The notes under the pieces: generated by a model
Seen by the model: only the letters and a program-made list of their open reading frames with translations
Databases searched by the model: none
Told to the model about the DNA's origin: nothing
NCBI GenBank assembly: GCA_003242255.1
Contig: QGUT01000040.1
Span: 1-12,320, forward strand
Origin: Bacillota bacterium
GTDB taxonomy: Bacteria; Bacillota; Thermosediminibacteria; Thermosediminibacterales; Thermosediminibacteraceae
Reading direction: 5' to 3'
DNA: 12,320 bases
In this document: one piece after another, positions 1-6,469 of the stretch
Numbering within the stretch: the first letter of the stretch is position 1
How the letters are laid out: each line of letters opens with the position of its first letter
Translations under genes and position numbers: made by a program

Positions 1-1
1 T

Positions 2-1210
2 AGCGTCAAGATAATTGCAGGTAGGGAACATATAATAAATTTTGGTATACCCCTGGAAATCCAGCTTTTAACAAAGAACCAAAATTCACTGACGATTAAC
101 GGCAACAACTTGCAGGATAAGATTTCCGTTAATTTAAGAAATCCCCTGTCCATTCGGTCGAATCATTTAGGAACTCACGATTTGGAATTTCGCCTGTTCG
201 GAGTCATTCCTGTAAAAAAGGTCAAACTGGAAGTACTGCCCGAAATAAAAGTTGTGCCAGGGGGCCACTCCATCGGAGTAAAGTTGAGACCTGACGGAGT
301 AATTGTAGTCGGAATTGCCTCGGTGGTTGACAAAAACGGAAAAACGCATTATCCTGCAAAAAATGCAGGGATTCAAGTTGGCGATACGGTCGTTCAAGCA
401 AACGGCCAGAAAATCCATAATGCGGATGAGCTGTCCGAAATAATAAATAACGACGAAGATAAAATAATAGACCTTACTGTAAAAAGGAACGACAAGATTT
501 ATAATACGAGGCTTTCCGCGGTACAAAATCAAGACGGTATATTCCAAATAGGAATATGGGTTCGCGATATAGCGGCGGGCGTTGGAACCCTTACCTTCTA
601 CGATCCAAACTCCGGGTATTACGGCGCTTTAGGGCACATTATATCGGATTCGGACACGGGCAAAGTAGTTGAAGTCGGCCAGGGAGAAATAATCAGAGCG
701 AGCATATCAAATATAGTACCGGCAAAGAAAAACGTACCGGGCGAAAAAAGGGGAATTTTTGTGGACGAAGAGGACGTGATAGGCAATATTCTGACCAATA
801 CGCCCTTCGGCATTTTTGGAAAAGCTCATAAGCCTGTTGTAAATCCGTTCATCAGCGAAATTCCGGTGGGGCTTTCCAGTTATGCCCACGAAGGAAAGGC
901 TAAGATTTTGACCGTAATAGAGGGGGAAAAAATAGAAGAATTTGAAATAGAAATTCAGAAGATTGTAAAACAGGACTACCCTAGTACAAAGGGGATGATA
1001 ATAAAAATAACCGATCCGAGACTATTGGAAAAAGCTGGTGGAATAGTCCAGGGAATGAGCGGAAGTCCAATTATTCAAGATGGCTACCTCATAGGAGCTG
1101 TAACTCACGTATTTGTGAACGATCCTTCGCGAGGTTATGGAGTTTTTGCCGAATGGATGTTAGGAGAAATATCGAAATTAAAAAATGAACGACAAGTAAA
1201 CAAAAATTAA
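2..1210 (+). CDS. spoIVB: SpoIVB peptidase (S55 family), 5'-truncated by the window edge
   Basis: SpoIVB is the forespore-secreted serine peptidase that triggers pro-sigma-K processing in the mother cell. The frame is open from base 2 with no stop, giving 402 visible residues; the TTG at 110 is internal, not the start. Compared with the roughly 425-residue Bacillus protein, probably a few dozen N-terminal residues with the membrane anchor lie outside the window. Numbered in this fragment, a PDZ domain spans about residues 90-175 (starting near the VVPGGHSIGVKL segment) and the S55 peptidase domain follows to about 395. The triad is visible: His212 in GALGHIISD, Asp338 in ITDPRLL and Ser353 in GMSGSP, with the same spacing as B. 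subtilis His236, Asp363 and Ser378. It lies directly upstream of spo0A, as in Bacillus. Identification is very secure. Confidence 0.97.
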   Translation, partial: SVKIIAGREHIINFGIPLEIQLLTKNQNSLTINGNNLQDKISVNLRNPLSIRSNHLGTHDLEFRLFGVIPVKKVKLEVLPEIKVVPGGHSIGVKLRPDGVIVVGIASVVDKNGKTHYPAKNAGIQVGDTVVQANGQKIHNADELSEIINNDEDKIIDLTVKRNDKIYNTRLSAVQNQDGIFQIGIWVRDIAAGVGTLTFYDPNSGYYGALGHIISDSDTGKVVEVGQGEIIRASISNIVPAKKNVPGEKRGIFVDEEDVIGNILTNTPFGIFGKAHKPVVNPFISEIPVGLSSYAHEGKAKILTVIEGEKIEEFEIEIQKIVKQDYPSTKGMIIKITDPRLLEKAGGIVQGMSGSPIIQDGYLIGAVTHVFVNDPSRGYGVFAEWMLGEISKLKNERQVNKN

Positions 1211-1229
1211 TGTAATTTATGGAATTATA

Positions 1230-1258
1230 GGAGGATAATACCAACAATTGTCGAATAT
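1230..1258 (+). promoter_or_regulatory. Candidate sigma-H promoter of spo0A
   Basis: GGAGGATAA at 1230-1238 fits the sigma-H -35 consensus RnAGGAwww at every defined position. GTCGAATAT at 1250-1258 fits the -10 consensus RnnGAATww at every defined position, with an 11-base spacer. Transcription would start near 1265, about 35 bases before the spo0A TTG. In B. subtilis the sporulation promoter of spo0A is also read by sigma-H. The match is seen; use by sigma-H is inferred. Confidence 0.75.
1249..1255 (+). promoter_or_regulatory. Spo0A box (0A box) upstream of spo0A
   Basis: TGTCGAA is an exact match to the Spo0A-binding core TGnCGAA. It overlaps the candidate sigma-H -10 element (1250-1258), so Spo0A~P bound here would compete with polymerase or fine-tune the promoter. 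This suggests autoregulation of spo0A, known in principle from Bacillus, although the exact placement here is specific to this sequence. Confidence 0.65.
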
Positions 1259-1299
1259 ACAAAAATATAAAATTATAAGGGCATAGGGGGGTCGCCTAG

Positions 1300-2082
1300 T
1301 TGGGAGAGAAGAAGAAAATCCTTTTAGCAGATGACAACAAAGAATTTTGCGATCTTCTGGAAGAATTTTTTTCGACGCAAGAAGATTTAGAAGTAGTGGG
1401 CAAAGCTCATAATGGGTTGGAGGTCCTGGAGAAAATTCAGGAGCTAAATCCGGACGTAGTTGTTCTCGATATAATTATGCCGAATCTCGATGGACTTGGT
1501 GTAATCGAAAAATTGGCAAATTTTGATAGAAAACCTAAAATCATCGTGCTGTCTGCGGTAGGACAGGATAAAATTACTCAAAAGGCCTTAAATTTGGGCG
1601 CCGACTATTACGTTGTCAAGCCTTTTGATTTAAAAATTTTAGCCGAACGCATCCGCGAGCTGGACGGCAAAACTGCACTGCAAAAGTCCGTTAAAAGTAC
1701 AAATCCCCAAATTTCTAAACGCAGGGATAATCTGGAAATGGAAATAACCAACATCATTCATGAAATCGGCATACCGGCCCACATCAAAGGGTACTTTTAC
1801 TTGAGGGAAGCCATTGCGATGGTAGTCAACGACGTGGAACTTTTAGGAGCGGTGACCAAGGTTCTGTATCCTACTATCGCAAAAAAATACAACACAACTC
1901 CGAGCAGGGTCGAAAGGGCCATAAGGCATGCCATTGAAGTGGCATGGAACAGAGGTTGCGTTGAGACAATCAACAATCTTTTCGGCTATACGGTTCAAAA
2001 AGACAAAGGAAAGCCCACCAATTCCGAGTTTATAGCCATGATTTCGGATAAGATAAGAATGGAGCAAAAAGCTATATCTTGA
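1300..2082 (+). CDS. spo0A: Sporulation transcription factor Spo0A
   Basis: This is the master response regulator of sporulation entry, 260 aa (Bacillus about 267). The N-terminal receiver domain (about 1-125) has the acidic pocket Asp11/Asp12, the phosphoacceptor Asp57 in VVVLDIIMP and Lys107 in VVKPFD. After a linker, the Spo0A_C DNA-binding domain (about 145-258) contains the conserved helix-turn-helix region, with the segment TPSRVERAIRHAIEVAW matching the family closely. The start is TTG at 1300, supported by a purine-rich AGGGGGG 9 to 15 bases upstream; no better start is seen. It follows spoIVB by 89 bases and has its own sigma-H promoter and 0A box. A hairpin terminator follows, making it probably monocistronic from that promoter, plus possible read-through from spoIVB. 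Confidence 0.98.
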   Translation: MGEKKKILLADDNKEFCDLLEEFFSTQEDLEVVGKAHNGLEVLEKIQELNPDVVVLDIIMPNLDGLGVIEKLANFDRKPKIIVLSAVGQDKITQKALNLGADYYVVKPFDLKILAERIRELDGKTALQKSVKSTNPQISKRRDNLEMEITNIIHEIGIPAHIKGYFYLREAIAMVVNDVELLGAVTKVLYPTIAKKYNTTPSRVERAIRHAIEVAWNRGCVETINNLFGYTVQKDKGKPTNSEFIAMISDKIRMEQKAIS

Positions 2083-2096
2083 GTATTATTGTTCGA

Positions 2097-2138
2097 ACGC
2101 CTCTTGTTAGTTTGATAAAAACTAGCGGGAGGTGTTTT
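2097..2138 (+). terminator. Rho-independent terminator after spo0A
   Basis: A 17-bp stem pairs 2097-2113 with 2119-2135 around a 5-base loop (GATAA). Four of the pairs are G-U wobbles. TTTTATTTATT follows. It stands 15 bases after the spo0A stop. The right arm contains GGGAGGTG, which also resembles a ribosome site (see finding on the short frame at 2144). Confidence 0.75.
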
Positions 2139-2143
2139 ATTTA

Positions 2144-2173
2144 TTGTGTAAAAAAAAATTTACTGGAGATAAT
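2144..2173 (+). promoter_or_regulatory. Possible housekeeping promoter for the steA cluster
   Basis: TTGTGT at 2144-2149 and GATAAT at 2168-2173 are separated by 18 bases and resemble sigma-A -35 and -10 elements (the -10 matches five of six positions, the -35 is weak). It sits between the spo0A terminator and the SteA-like gene, where a promoter is needed if the terminator works. The start would be near 2180. This is a tentative call in AT-rich sequence. Confidence 0.35.
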
Positions 2174-2220
2174 AAGAACAGGTTTACCGCAAAAATATCT
2201 TGTTGAAAGGGACCGCAAGA

Positions 2221-3354
2221 ATGGCCGAATACGTTGTGGGGAAGGCTGTGGTCGATAAAAAGACAAAAAGATTGATACAGCGGGCAAAGCCGGGAGATAT
2301 AGCAGTCCTTTATCACCGGGATGTGGATGAAGTTGCTGCGAGGCAACTCGTAAAGGCTAAAGTAAGGGGTATCGTTAATTTTCAACCTTCGATCAGCGGG
2401 AGATTTTTAAATCAGGGGCCGGAAATACTTCTCGACGCCGGGAAAATCGTGGTAGACGTCCCTAATGAAAGCCTATTTGACCTGATACAGGAAGGGGATT
2501 TGATAAAGATCAAGGCCGACGGGGATATTATCGTAAATGGGAAATTTTTTTGTAAAGGAGTGCTCATAAATAAAGAATTTATCAAAATTAAATACGAAGA
2601 AGCCAGGGCCAATTACGAAAGAGAAATAGAAAGATTTGCCATAAATACCCTAGAATACATCAAGCGAGAAAAAGAAATCTTGTCGTCCGATTATGCTGTA
2701 CCTAGGCTCAAAACCGATATGTCAAAAAAGCATGTCCTGGTCGTGGTGCGCGGCAAGGATTACCGGGAAGATATTTTGGCATTGAAGTCTTACATAGAAG
2801 AGATAAAACCGATACTTATCGGAGTAGATGGCGGAGCCGATGCCTTGTTGGAATTCGGTTTAAAACCCCACATTATAGTGGGGGATATGGATAGTATAAG
2901 CGATAGGGGATTAAAGTGCGGGGCGGAAATAGTGGTTCACGCCTATCCGGACGGCCGGGCGCCGGGGCTTGACCGGGTGAAACAACTAGGCCTTGAATAC
3001 AAAGTCATGGCGGTGGCTGGAACCAGCGAAGATGCGGCATTGCTACTAGCTTACCACAGCGGCGCCGACTTGATAGTAGCGGTAGGCACTCACACGAATG
3101 CAGTGGATTTTTTAGAAAAAGGACGGCAGGGGATGGCCAGCACCTTCTTGGTGCGCCTAAAAGTAGGGCATGTATTAATAGACGCTAAAGGTGTTAACAA
3201 ACTTTACCGAAGTAGGATAAAACGAAATTATTTGGCAGCTCTGTTGGCATCAGCTGTTTTTCCCCTTTTAATAATCAGTGCTGCGTCGCCAGTTGTTCGA
3301 CACCTGATCAGGCTTTTCTTAATTAGAGTGAGGATGATGATCGGCTTTTTTTAG
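2221..3354 (+). CDS. steA: SteA-like putative cytokinetic ring protein with thiamine-pyrophosphokinase-like core
   Basis: This 377-aa protein resembles the SteA family, named in Corynebacterium glutamicum, where SteA and the membrane protein SteB act in cell separation. An N-terminal domain (about 1-125) has the family pattern DKKTKRLIQRAKPGDIAVL and SISGRFLNQGP. A thiamine-pyrophosphokinase-like domain follows (about 175-325), with VDGGAD (Asp203) and VGDMDSISD (Asp222, Asp224); these residues bind nucleotide and metal in true kinases. The C-terminus (about 337-377) is hydrophobic and then basic, a probable membrane anchor. ATG 2221 is chosen because it aligns with family starts and has AAAGGG 9 bases upstream; TTG 2200 is the alternative (384 aa). 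The next gene encodes a SteB-like partner 12 bases downstream. Function in this organism is inferred. Thiamine kinase activity is unlikely, since the substrate-side motif is changed. Confidence 0.85.
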   Translation: MAEYVVGKAVVDKKTKRLIQRAKPGDIAVLYHRDVDEVAARQLVKAKVRGIVNFQPSISGRFLNQGPEILLDAGKIVVDVPNESLFDLIQEGDLIKIKADGDIIVNGKFFCKGVLINKEFIKIKYEEARANYEREIERFAINTLEYIKREKEILSSDYAVPRLKTDMSKKHVLVVVRGKDYREDILALKSYIEEIKPILIGVDGGADALLEFGLKPHIIVGDMDSISDRGLKCGAEIVVHAYPDGRAPGLDRVKQLGLEYKVMAVAGTSEDAALLLAYHSGADLIVAVGTHTNAVDFLEKGRQGMASTFLVRLKVGHVLIDAKGVNKLYRSRIKRNYLAALLASAVFPLLIISAASPVVRHLIRLFLIRVRMMIGFF

Positions 3355-3366
3355 AGGTGATTCCCT

Positions 3367-3996
3367 TTGTTCAATTTCAAACACGTGACCATACTGCTCA
3401 TTGCGGTTTTCATATCTTTGGGAATAGGTATAGCCGTCGGGTTTACAGCCAATAGCGATAAGCTGTTGATCGAGCAGCAAAAAGCCATCATAGATGAACT
3501 AGAAAAAAGTTACAACGTCATGAAAGAGACAACCAGATTGATGGATAAAGAGTTAAAATTGCTGGCGGAAAAACAGAATAAAGATAATGAATTTCTCGAA
3601 GAAAGCTTTGAGACTTTGCTGAGAGGGAGCCTCACTGGTAAAAAAGGTATTATACTGCAACTTGGAAATAAGGGCGATGCAAAGGAAATTATCAAATATC
3701 TCGAAGCCGCCGGAGCCGTTGTGCAGGATTACAAAATCTTAGCCGACTCTAATAAGGAATTTGATGATGCGACAATAAAGTTATGCGATTTTGCCGTAGT
3801 ATTGAGGACGGAGGAGAATCAAAATCCCAATCTTATAGCGAGGAGAATAAGCGATGAAAAACCCGTCGCCGTCGTCCAACCTTCCAATTTATCGCCTCTA
3901 GACCTATCTAACACTCAAAGTTTGTATTACATCGACAACATAGATACAATAATTGGAAAATACAAACTGATAGTCTGGTTAATAAATAATACCTGA
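3367..3996 (+). CDS. MctB/SteB-like membrane-anchored coiled-coil protein
   Basis: This 209-aa protein has an N-terminal transmembrane segment (about 7-27, FKHVTILLIAVFISLGIGIA), a charged coiled-coil stretch (about 30-75) and a globular C-terminal domain. The pattern 'short cytoplasmic lead, one helix ending GIGIAVG, Q-rich coiled coil' is that of the MctB/DUF3186 family, often annotated 'copper transporter' after Mycobacterium Rv1698. No copper-binding motif is visible, so SteB-like partner of the preceding SteA is the better reading. The start is TTG 3367 with AGAGGTGA 6 bases upstream, overlapping the end of steA; the two genes are 12 bases apart and surely co-transcribed. Family call good, function uncertain. 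Confidence 0.8.
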   Translation: MFNFKHVTILLIAVFISLGIGIAVGFTANSDKLLIEQQKAIIDELEKSYNVMKETTRLMDKELKLLAEKQNKDNEFLEESFETLLRGSLTGKKGIILQLGNKGDAKEIIKYLEAAGAVVQDYKILADSNKEFDDATIKLCDFAVVLRTEENQNPNLIARRISDEKPVAVVQPSNLSPLDLSNTQSLYYIDNIDTIIGKYKLIVWLINNT

Positions 3997-4007
3997 GGTG
4001 TAGGACT

Positions 4008-4793
4008 TTGGCCTTGACCCTTTTGGCTATGATAACGACCATACTATTCCTCGAAAATTTTCGAAAATGGGAAAGAGCGGTTAAAAAGATAAATTACAGG
4101 AACAGAGAGATAGTCACGGCGGGCGGTGTTGTCTTTGTTATCGTATTGATCCTGGCTGGGATCTTTTCCACTTTTTATAGGTATGATGGAGGTATTGTAG
4201 AATACGCAATGCTGGCCGCCGTATGCATAGGTTTTTCGGGCCTGATGGACGACGTATACGGAACTTGCAAAGTTAAAGGTTTAAAGGGACATTTTTCGGA
4301 ACTTTTACGGGGCAAAATAACGACCGGAAATGTGAAGGCCATCATGGGCCTTTGCATAGCTGCATTTTTGTCCGTGAGAAAAAACGATTTTGGACCTGAG
4401 ATAATAGTTGACACTTTAGTTATTGCGCTTTCGACCAACTTGCTAAATCTCATGGATTTGAGGCCCGGCAGAGCCTGCAAGTTTTTTTTATTTTCCGCCG
4501 CTCCTTTACTTTTATATTTTTTCCGGGAAGGCTTTGAGGATTTAATATTATATTTTCTGCCGCTCGTGGCCTCGGTTTTGATCTTTTTGTTCTATGATTC
4601 CAGGGAATTGATGATGATGGGAGATGTGGGGTCTAACGTGCTGGGGGTATCCTTGGGAACGATGATAGCCTGGTGCGGGGCTTTTTACGTAAAAATAGGA
4701 GTACTGATTTTCTTAATAGTAATACATATACTAGCAGAATTTTATTCTATCAGCGAAATCCTAGAAAAATGGGGGAGTGCAAAAAAGCGATAA
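4008..4793 (+). CDS. MraY/WecA-type polyprenyl-phosphate sugar-1-phosphate transferase homologue (glycosyltransferase family 4)
   Basis: This is a 261-aa polytopic membrane protein of the superfamily that moves UDP-sugar phosphates onto undecaprenyl phosphate. Family marks in order are the TAGG turn (37-40, for the usual PTxGG), Asp81-Asp82 in SGLMDDVYG, KITTGNVKA (103-111), NLLNLMDLRPGRA (144-156) and MGDVGSN (204-210) with Asp206. In MraY/WecA the third motif normally reads NxxNLxDGxDGLA; here the D-G-x-D-G-L part is D-L-R-P-G-R. The C-terminal His cluster of MraY is also absent, only His240 being present in a comparable place. It is shorter than MraY (about 320 aa). TTG 4008 is preceded by GAGGTG; ATG 4029 is an alternative start. 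It follows the SteB-like gene by 11 bases. Specific substrate unknown; it may be a diverged or regulatory member. Confidence 0.82.
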   Translation: MALTLLAMITTILFLENFRKWERAVKKINYRNREIVTAGGVVFVIVLILAGIFSTFYRYDGGIVEYAMLAAVCIGFSGLMDDVYGTCKVKGLKGHFSELLRGKITTGNVKAIMGLCIAAFLSVRKNDFGPEIIVDTLVIALSTNLLNLMDLRPGRACKFFLFSAAPLLLYFFREGFEDLILYFLPLVASVLIFLFYDSRELMMMGDVGSNVLGVSLGTMIAWCGAFYVKIGVLIFLIVIHILAEFYSISEILEKWGSAKKR

Positions 4794-4835
4794 TCCCCTT
4801 AATTTATTTCAGACGATTTATTGGGGGGAGATTAT

Positions 4836-5912
4836 GTGATAAGATTAAGGAAGGGGAAGGTATTAGAGATTCTAGAGGAGCGCCCGGGGCTGCAAGAACT
4901 CTTGGTAGAAGTAGAAGGTGAAATAAATAGGGCGATAAATTACACTTATCTCACTGGCCCCTGCAATAAAGGGGATGAAGTGGTGTTAAATACCACGGCA
5001 GTTTTTTTAAAGCTCGGAAGCGGAGGTTATCATTTCGTCCTTTACAACTGCTCCATCGAAAAGCTTGACATCGAAGAAAAAGGCCACATAATGAAATTAA
5101 GGTATACGCCATTTCAGGTAAAAACCTTGAGCGGCGAAGAAAGCAGCAGTCCTCTGGCCGAAAAGCTTTCAAAGACATCATCACTTTCGAATATGCCTGT
5201 GGTAATCGGAAGCCTTCATAGCATGCTGGCCCCGGCCTGTGCAGGGATAAAGAAAAATTCAAAAAACCTCAAAGTGGCATACGTAATGACCGATGGAGGT
5301 GCCCTCCCCATTTTTTTGAGCCAAATTGTGACGGAATTAAAAGAAAAAGGGCTACTAGATTTGACCATTACCACCGGACACGCTTTCGGAGGCGACCTGG
5401 AAGCAGTAAATATTTATTCGGGCCTCATGCTGGCAAAGGCTTCAGGATGCGACGTGGCAGTAGTCACTATGGGGCCGGGCATAGTCGGGACCGGAACCAA
5501 ATACGGTCACACAGGCCTGGAACAGGGAGAAATAATCAATGCGGTACGTACATTGAGAGGAATTCCCGTTGCAATACCGCGAATAAGTTTCGCGGACCAT
5601 CGAACGAGGCACTACGGAGTTAGTCATCATACTATTACATCGCTTCGGGAAATCGCCCTGAGGAAAGCATTTGTCGTAATTCCAAAGATGGAAAAAGAAA
5701 AATTTGATATAATAATGAAGCAATTGAAATGCTGCGGAATTCATCGAAAACACCGCATCGTAATTGAAGACGGCATCGAAGGCATAAGATTTTTAAAGTC
5801 GCTCGGCATCGAAGTCCACACCATGGGGAGGAATTTTGAACAGGACCGTGAATTTTTTTGGGCGGCCAGTGCAGCAGGCAATTTTGCATCCAAACTCGTC
5901 GAGAATATTTGA
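4836..5912 (+). CDS. DUF3866 family protein of unknown function
   Basis: This 358-aa protein matches the DUF3866 family, widespread in Firmicutes and Actinobacteria and with no known activity as far as I know. The N-terminal part (about 1-75) is a beta-rich module with the pattern VLEILEERPGLQELLVEVEG, LTGP and GGYHFVLYN. The larger C-terminal part (about 118-350) has conserved glycine and histidine motifs: VIGSLHSMLAP, MTDGGALPI, TTGHAFGGD, GPGIVGTGTKYGHTG and ADHRTRHYGVSHHT. The clustered His and Asp residues look like an active site, possibly metal-bound, but this is inference. GTG 4836 is preferred over TTG 4821: it gives the usual MIRLRKGKV beginning and has a GGGGGGAG ribosome site at 4823-4830. 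The Nudix gene follows after 14 bases. Confidence 0.88.
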   Translation: MIRLRKGKVLEILEERPGLQELLVEVEGEINRAINYTYLTGPCNKGDEVVLNTTAVFLKLGSGGYHFVLYNCSIEKLDIEEKGHIMKLRYTPFQVKTLSGEESSSPLAEKLSKTSSLSNMPVVIGSLHSMLAPACAGIKKNSKNLKVAYVMTDGGALPIFLSQIVTELKEKGLLDLTITTGHAFGGDLEAVNIYSGLMLAKASGCDVAVVTMGPGIVGTGTKYGHTGLEQGEIINAVRTLRGIPVAIPRISFADHRTRHYGVSHHTITSLREIALRKAFVVIPKMEKEKFDIIMKQLKCCGIHRKHRIVIEDGIEGIRFLKSLGIEVHTMGRNFEQDREFFWAASAAGNFASKLVENI

Positions 5913-5926
5913 GGAGGCGACAGGTT

Positions 5927-6469
5927 GTGGATTTCTCTGAAACTACGATTAGCACAAAACAAATTTTTTCAGGCAAAATTTTAAAATTAAGATTGGACGA
6001 AGTGAAACTCCCCAACGGCAAACATTCAACGCGGGAAATAGTGGAGCATCCCGGGGCGGTGGCGATCGTTCCTTTAGACGATGACAGAAACGTCATAATG
6101 GTTCGCCAGTACCGCAAACCGGTGGAAGAAGTTCTGCTGGAAATTCCAGCAGGAAAGCTAGAAAAGAATGAAGACATCAATCTTTGCGCCCAAAGAGAGC
6201 TGCTGGAGGAAACGGGATATAAAGCTAAAAACCTGATACATATAATGGACTTTTATACCTCTCCCGGTTTTTCGAACGAAAAGATGGCTCTCTTTATCGC
6301 TGCGGGACTAGAGGAGTCGGTGGGAAGACCCGATGAAGATGAAATCATAAAAAAAGAAAGGATCCCCCTAGAAAAGGCCTTGGACATGGTTAAGAACGGA
6401 GAAATCAAAGATGCGAAGACGATCGTGGGACTTTTGGTATCCCAATTTTATTTCCAGGGTGACTTATAA
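5927..6469 (+). CDS. nudF: Nudix hydrolase, ADP-ribose pyrophosphatase type
   Basis: This 180-aa enzyme would hydrolyse ADP-ribose or related nucleoside diphosphate sugars to AMP and a sugar phosphate. A perfect Nudix box GX5EX7REUXEEXGU begins at GKLEKNE and continues through RELLEETGY, with the catalytic glutamates in place. The following YTSPGFSNE segment carries the proline that marks the ADP-ribose subfamily. GTG 5927 is chosen because GAGGAGG at 5911-5917 lies 9 bases upstream and the protein then starts at the normal family position; an in-frame extension to 5858 would overlap DUF3866. The stop codon directly abuts the ATG of the EndoQ gene, implying translational coupling. In B. subtilis nudF also lies near spoIIM and the yqxK (EndoQ) gene. 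Confidence 0.93.
   Translation: MDFSETTISTKQIFSGKILKLRLDEVKLPNGKHSTREIVEHPGAVAIVPLDDDRNVIMVRQYRKPVEEVLLEIPAGKLEKNEDINLCAQRELLEETGYKAKNLIHIMDFYTSPGFSNEKMALFIAAGLEESVGRPDEDEIIKKERIPLEKALDMVKNGEIKDAKTIVGLLVSQFYFQGDL

Noticed and set aside
110..1210. TTG at 110 as the start of spoIVB
   Set aside because: The frame is open to base 2 and the upstream residues look like normal SpoIVB sequence. The gene simply runs off the window.
2090..2098. GTTCGAAC as a Spo0A box after spo0A
   Set aside because: It lacks the TGnCGAA core (an extra T breaks it) and lies in the terminator region rather than a promoter.
3367..3996. Copper transporter role for the MctB-like protein
   Set aside because: The name comes from a mycobacterial outer-membrane proposal. 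This organism type appears to be a spore-forming Firmicute, no metal-binding motif is seen, and the neighbour is SteA.
4821..4835. TTG 4821 as the start of the DUF3866 gene
   Set aside because: Its first codons are the ribosome site itself (GGGGGGAG). GTG 4836 gives the family's usual N-terminus.
4789..4835. Further ribosome-site hairpin before DUF3866 (CCCC at 4795-4798 against GGGG at 4823-4826)
   Set aside because: Only a short, bulged pairing is possible and no promoter pattern accompanies it, so it is not comparable with those before spoIIM and dacF.
4673..4921. 82-codon plus-strand frame bridging the MraY-like and DUF3866 genes
   Set aside because: It overlaps both in another frame, and its composition shows no protein-like pattern.
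5858..5926. Longer Nudix start at 5858
   Set aside because: It would overlap the DUF3866 gene by 55 bases and place the GAGGAGG ribosome site inside the gene.
5635..6180. 181-codon minus-strand frame
   Set aside because: It lies antisense to DUF3866 and Nudix coding sequence, spans two genes and has no recognisable protein pattern or ribosome site.
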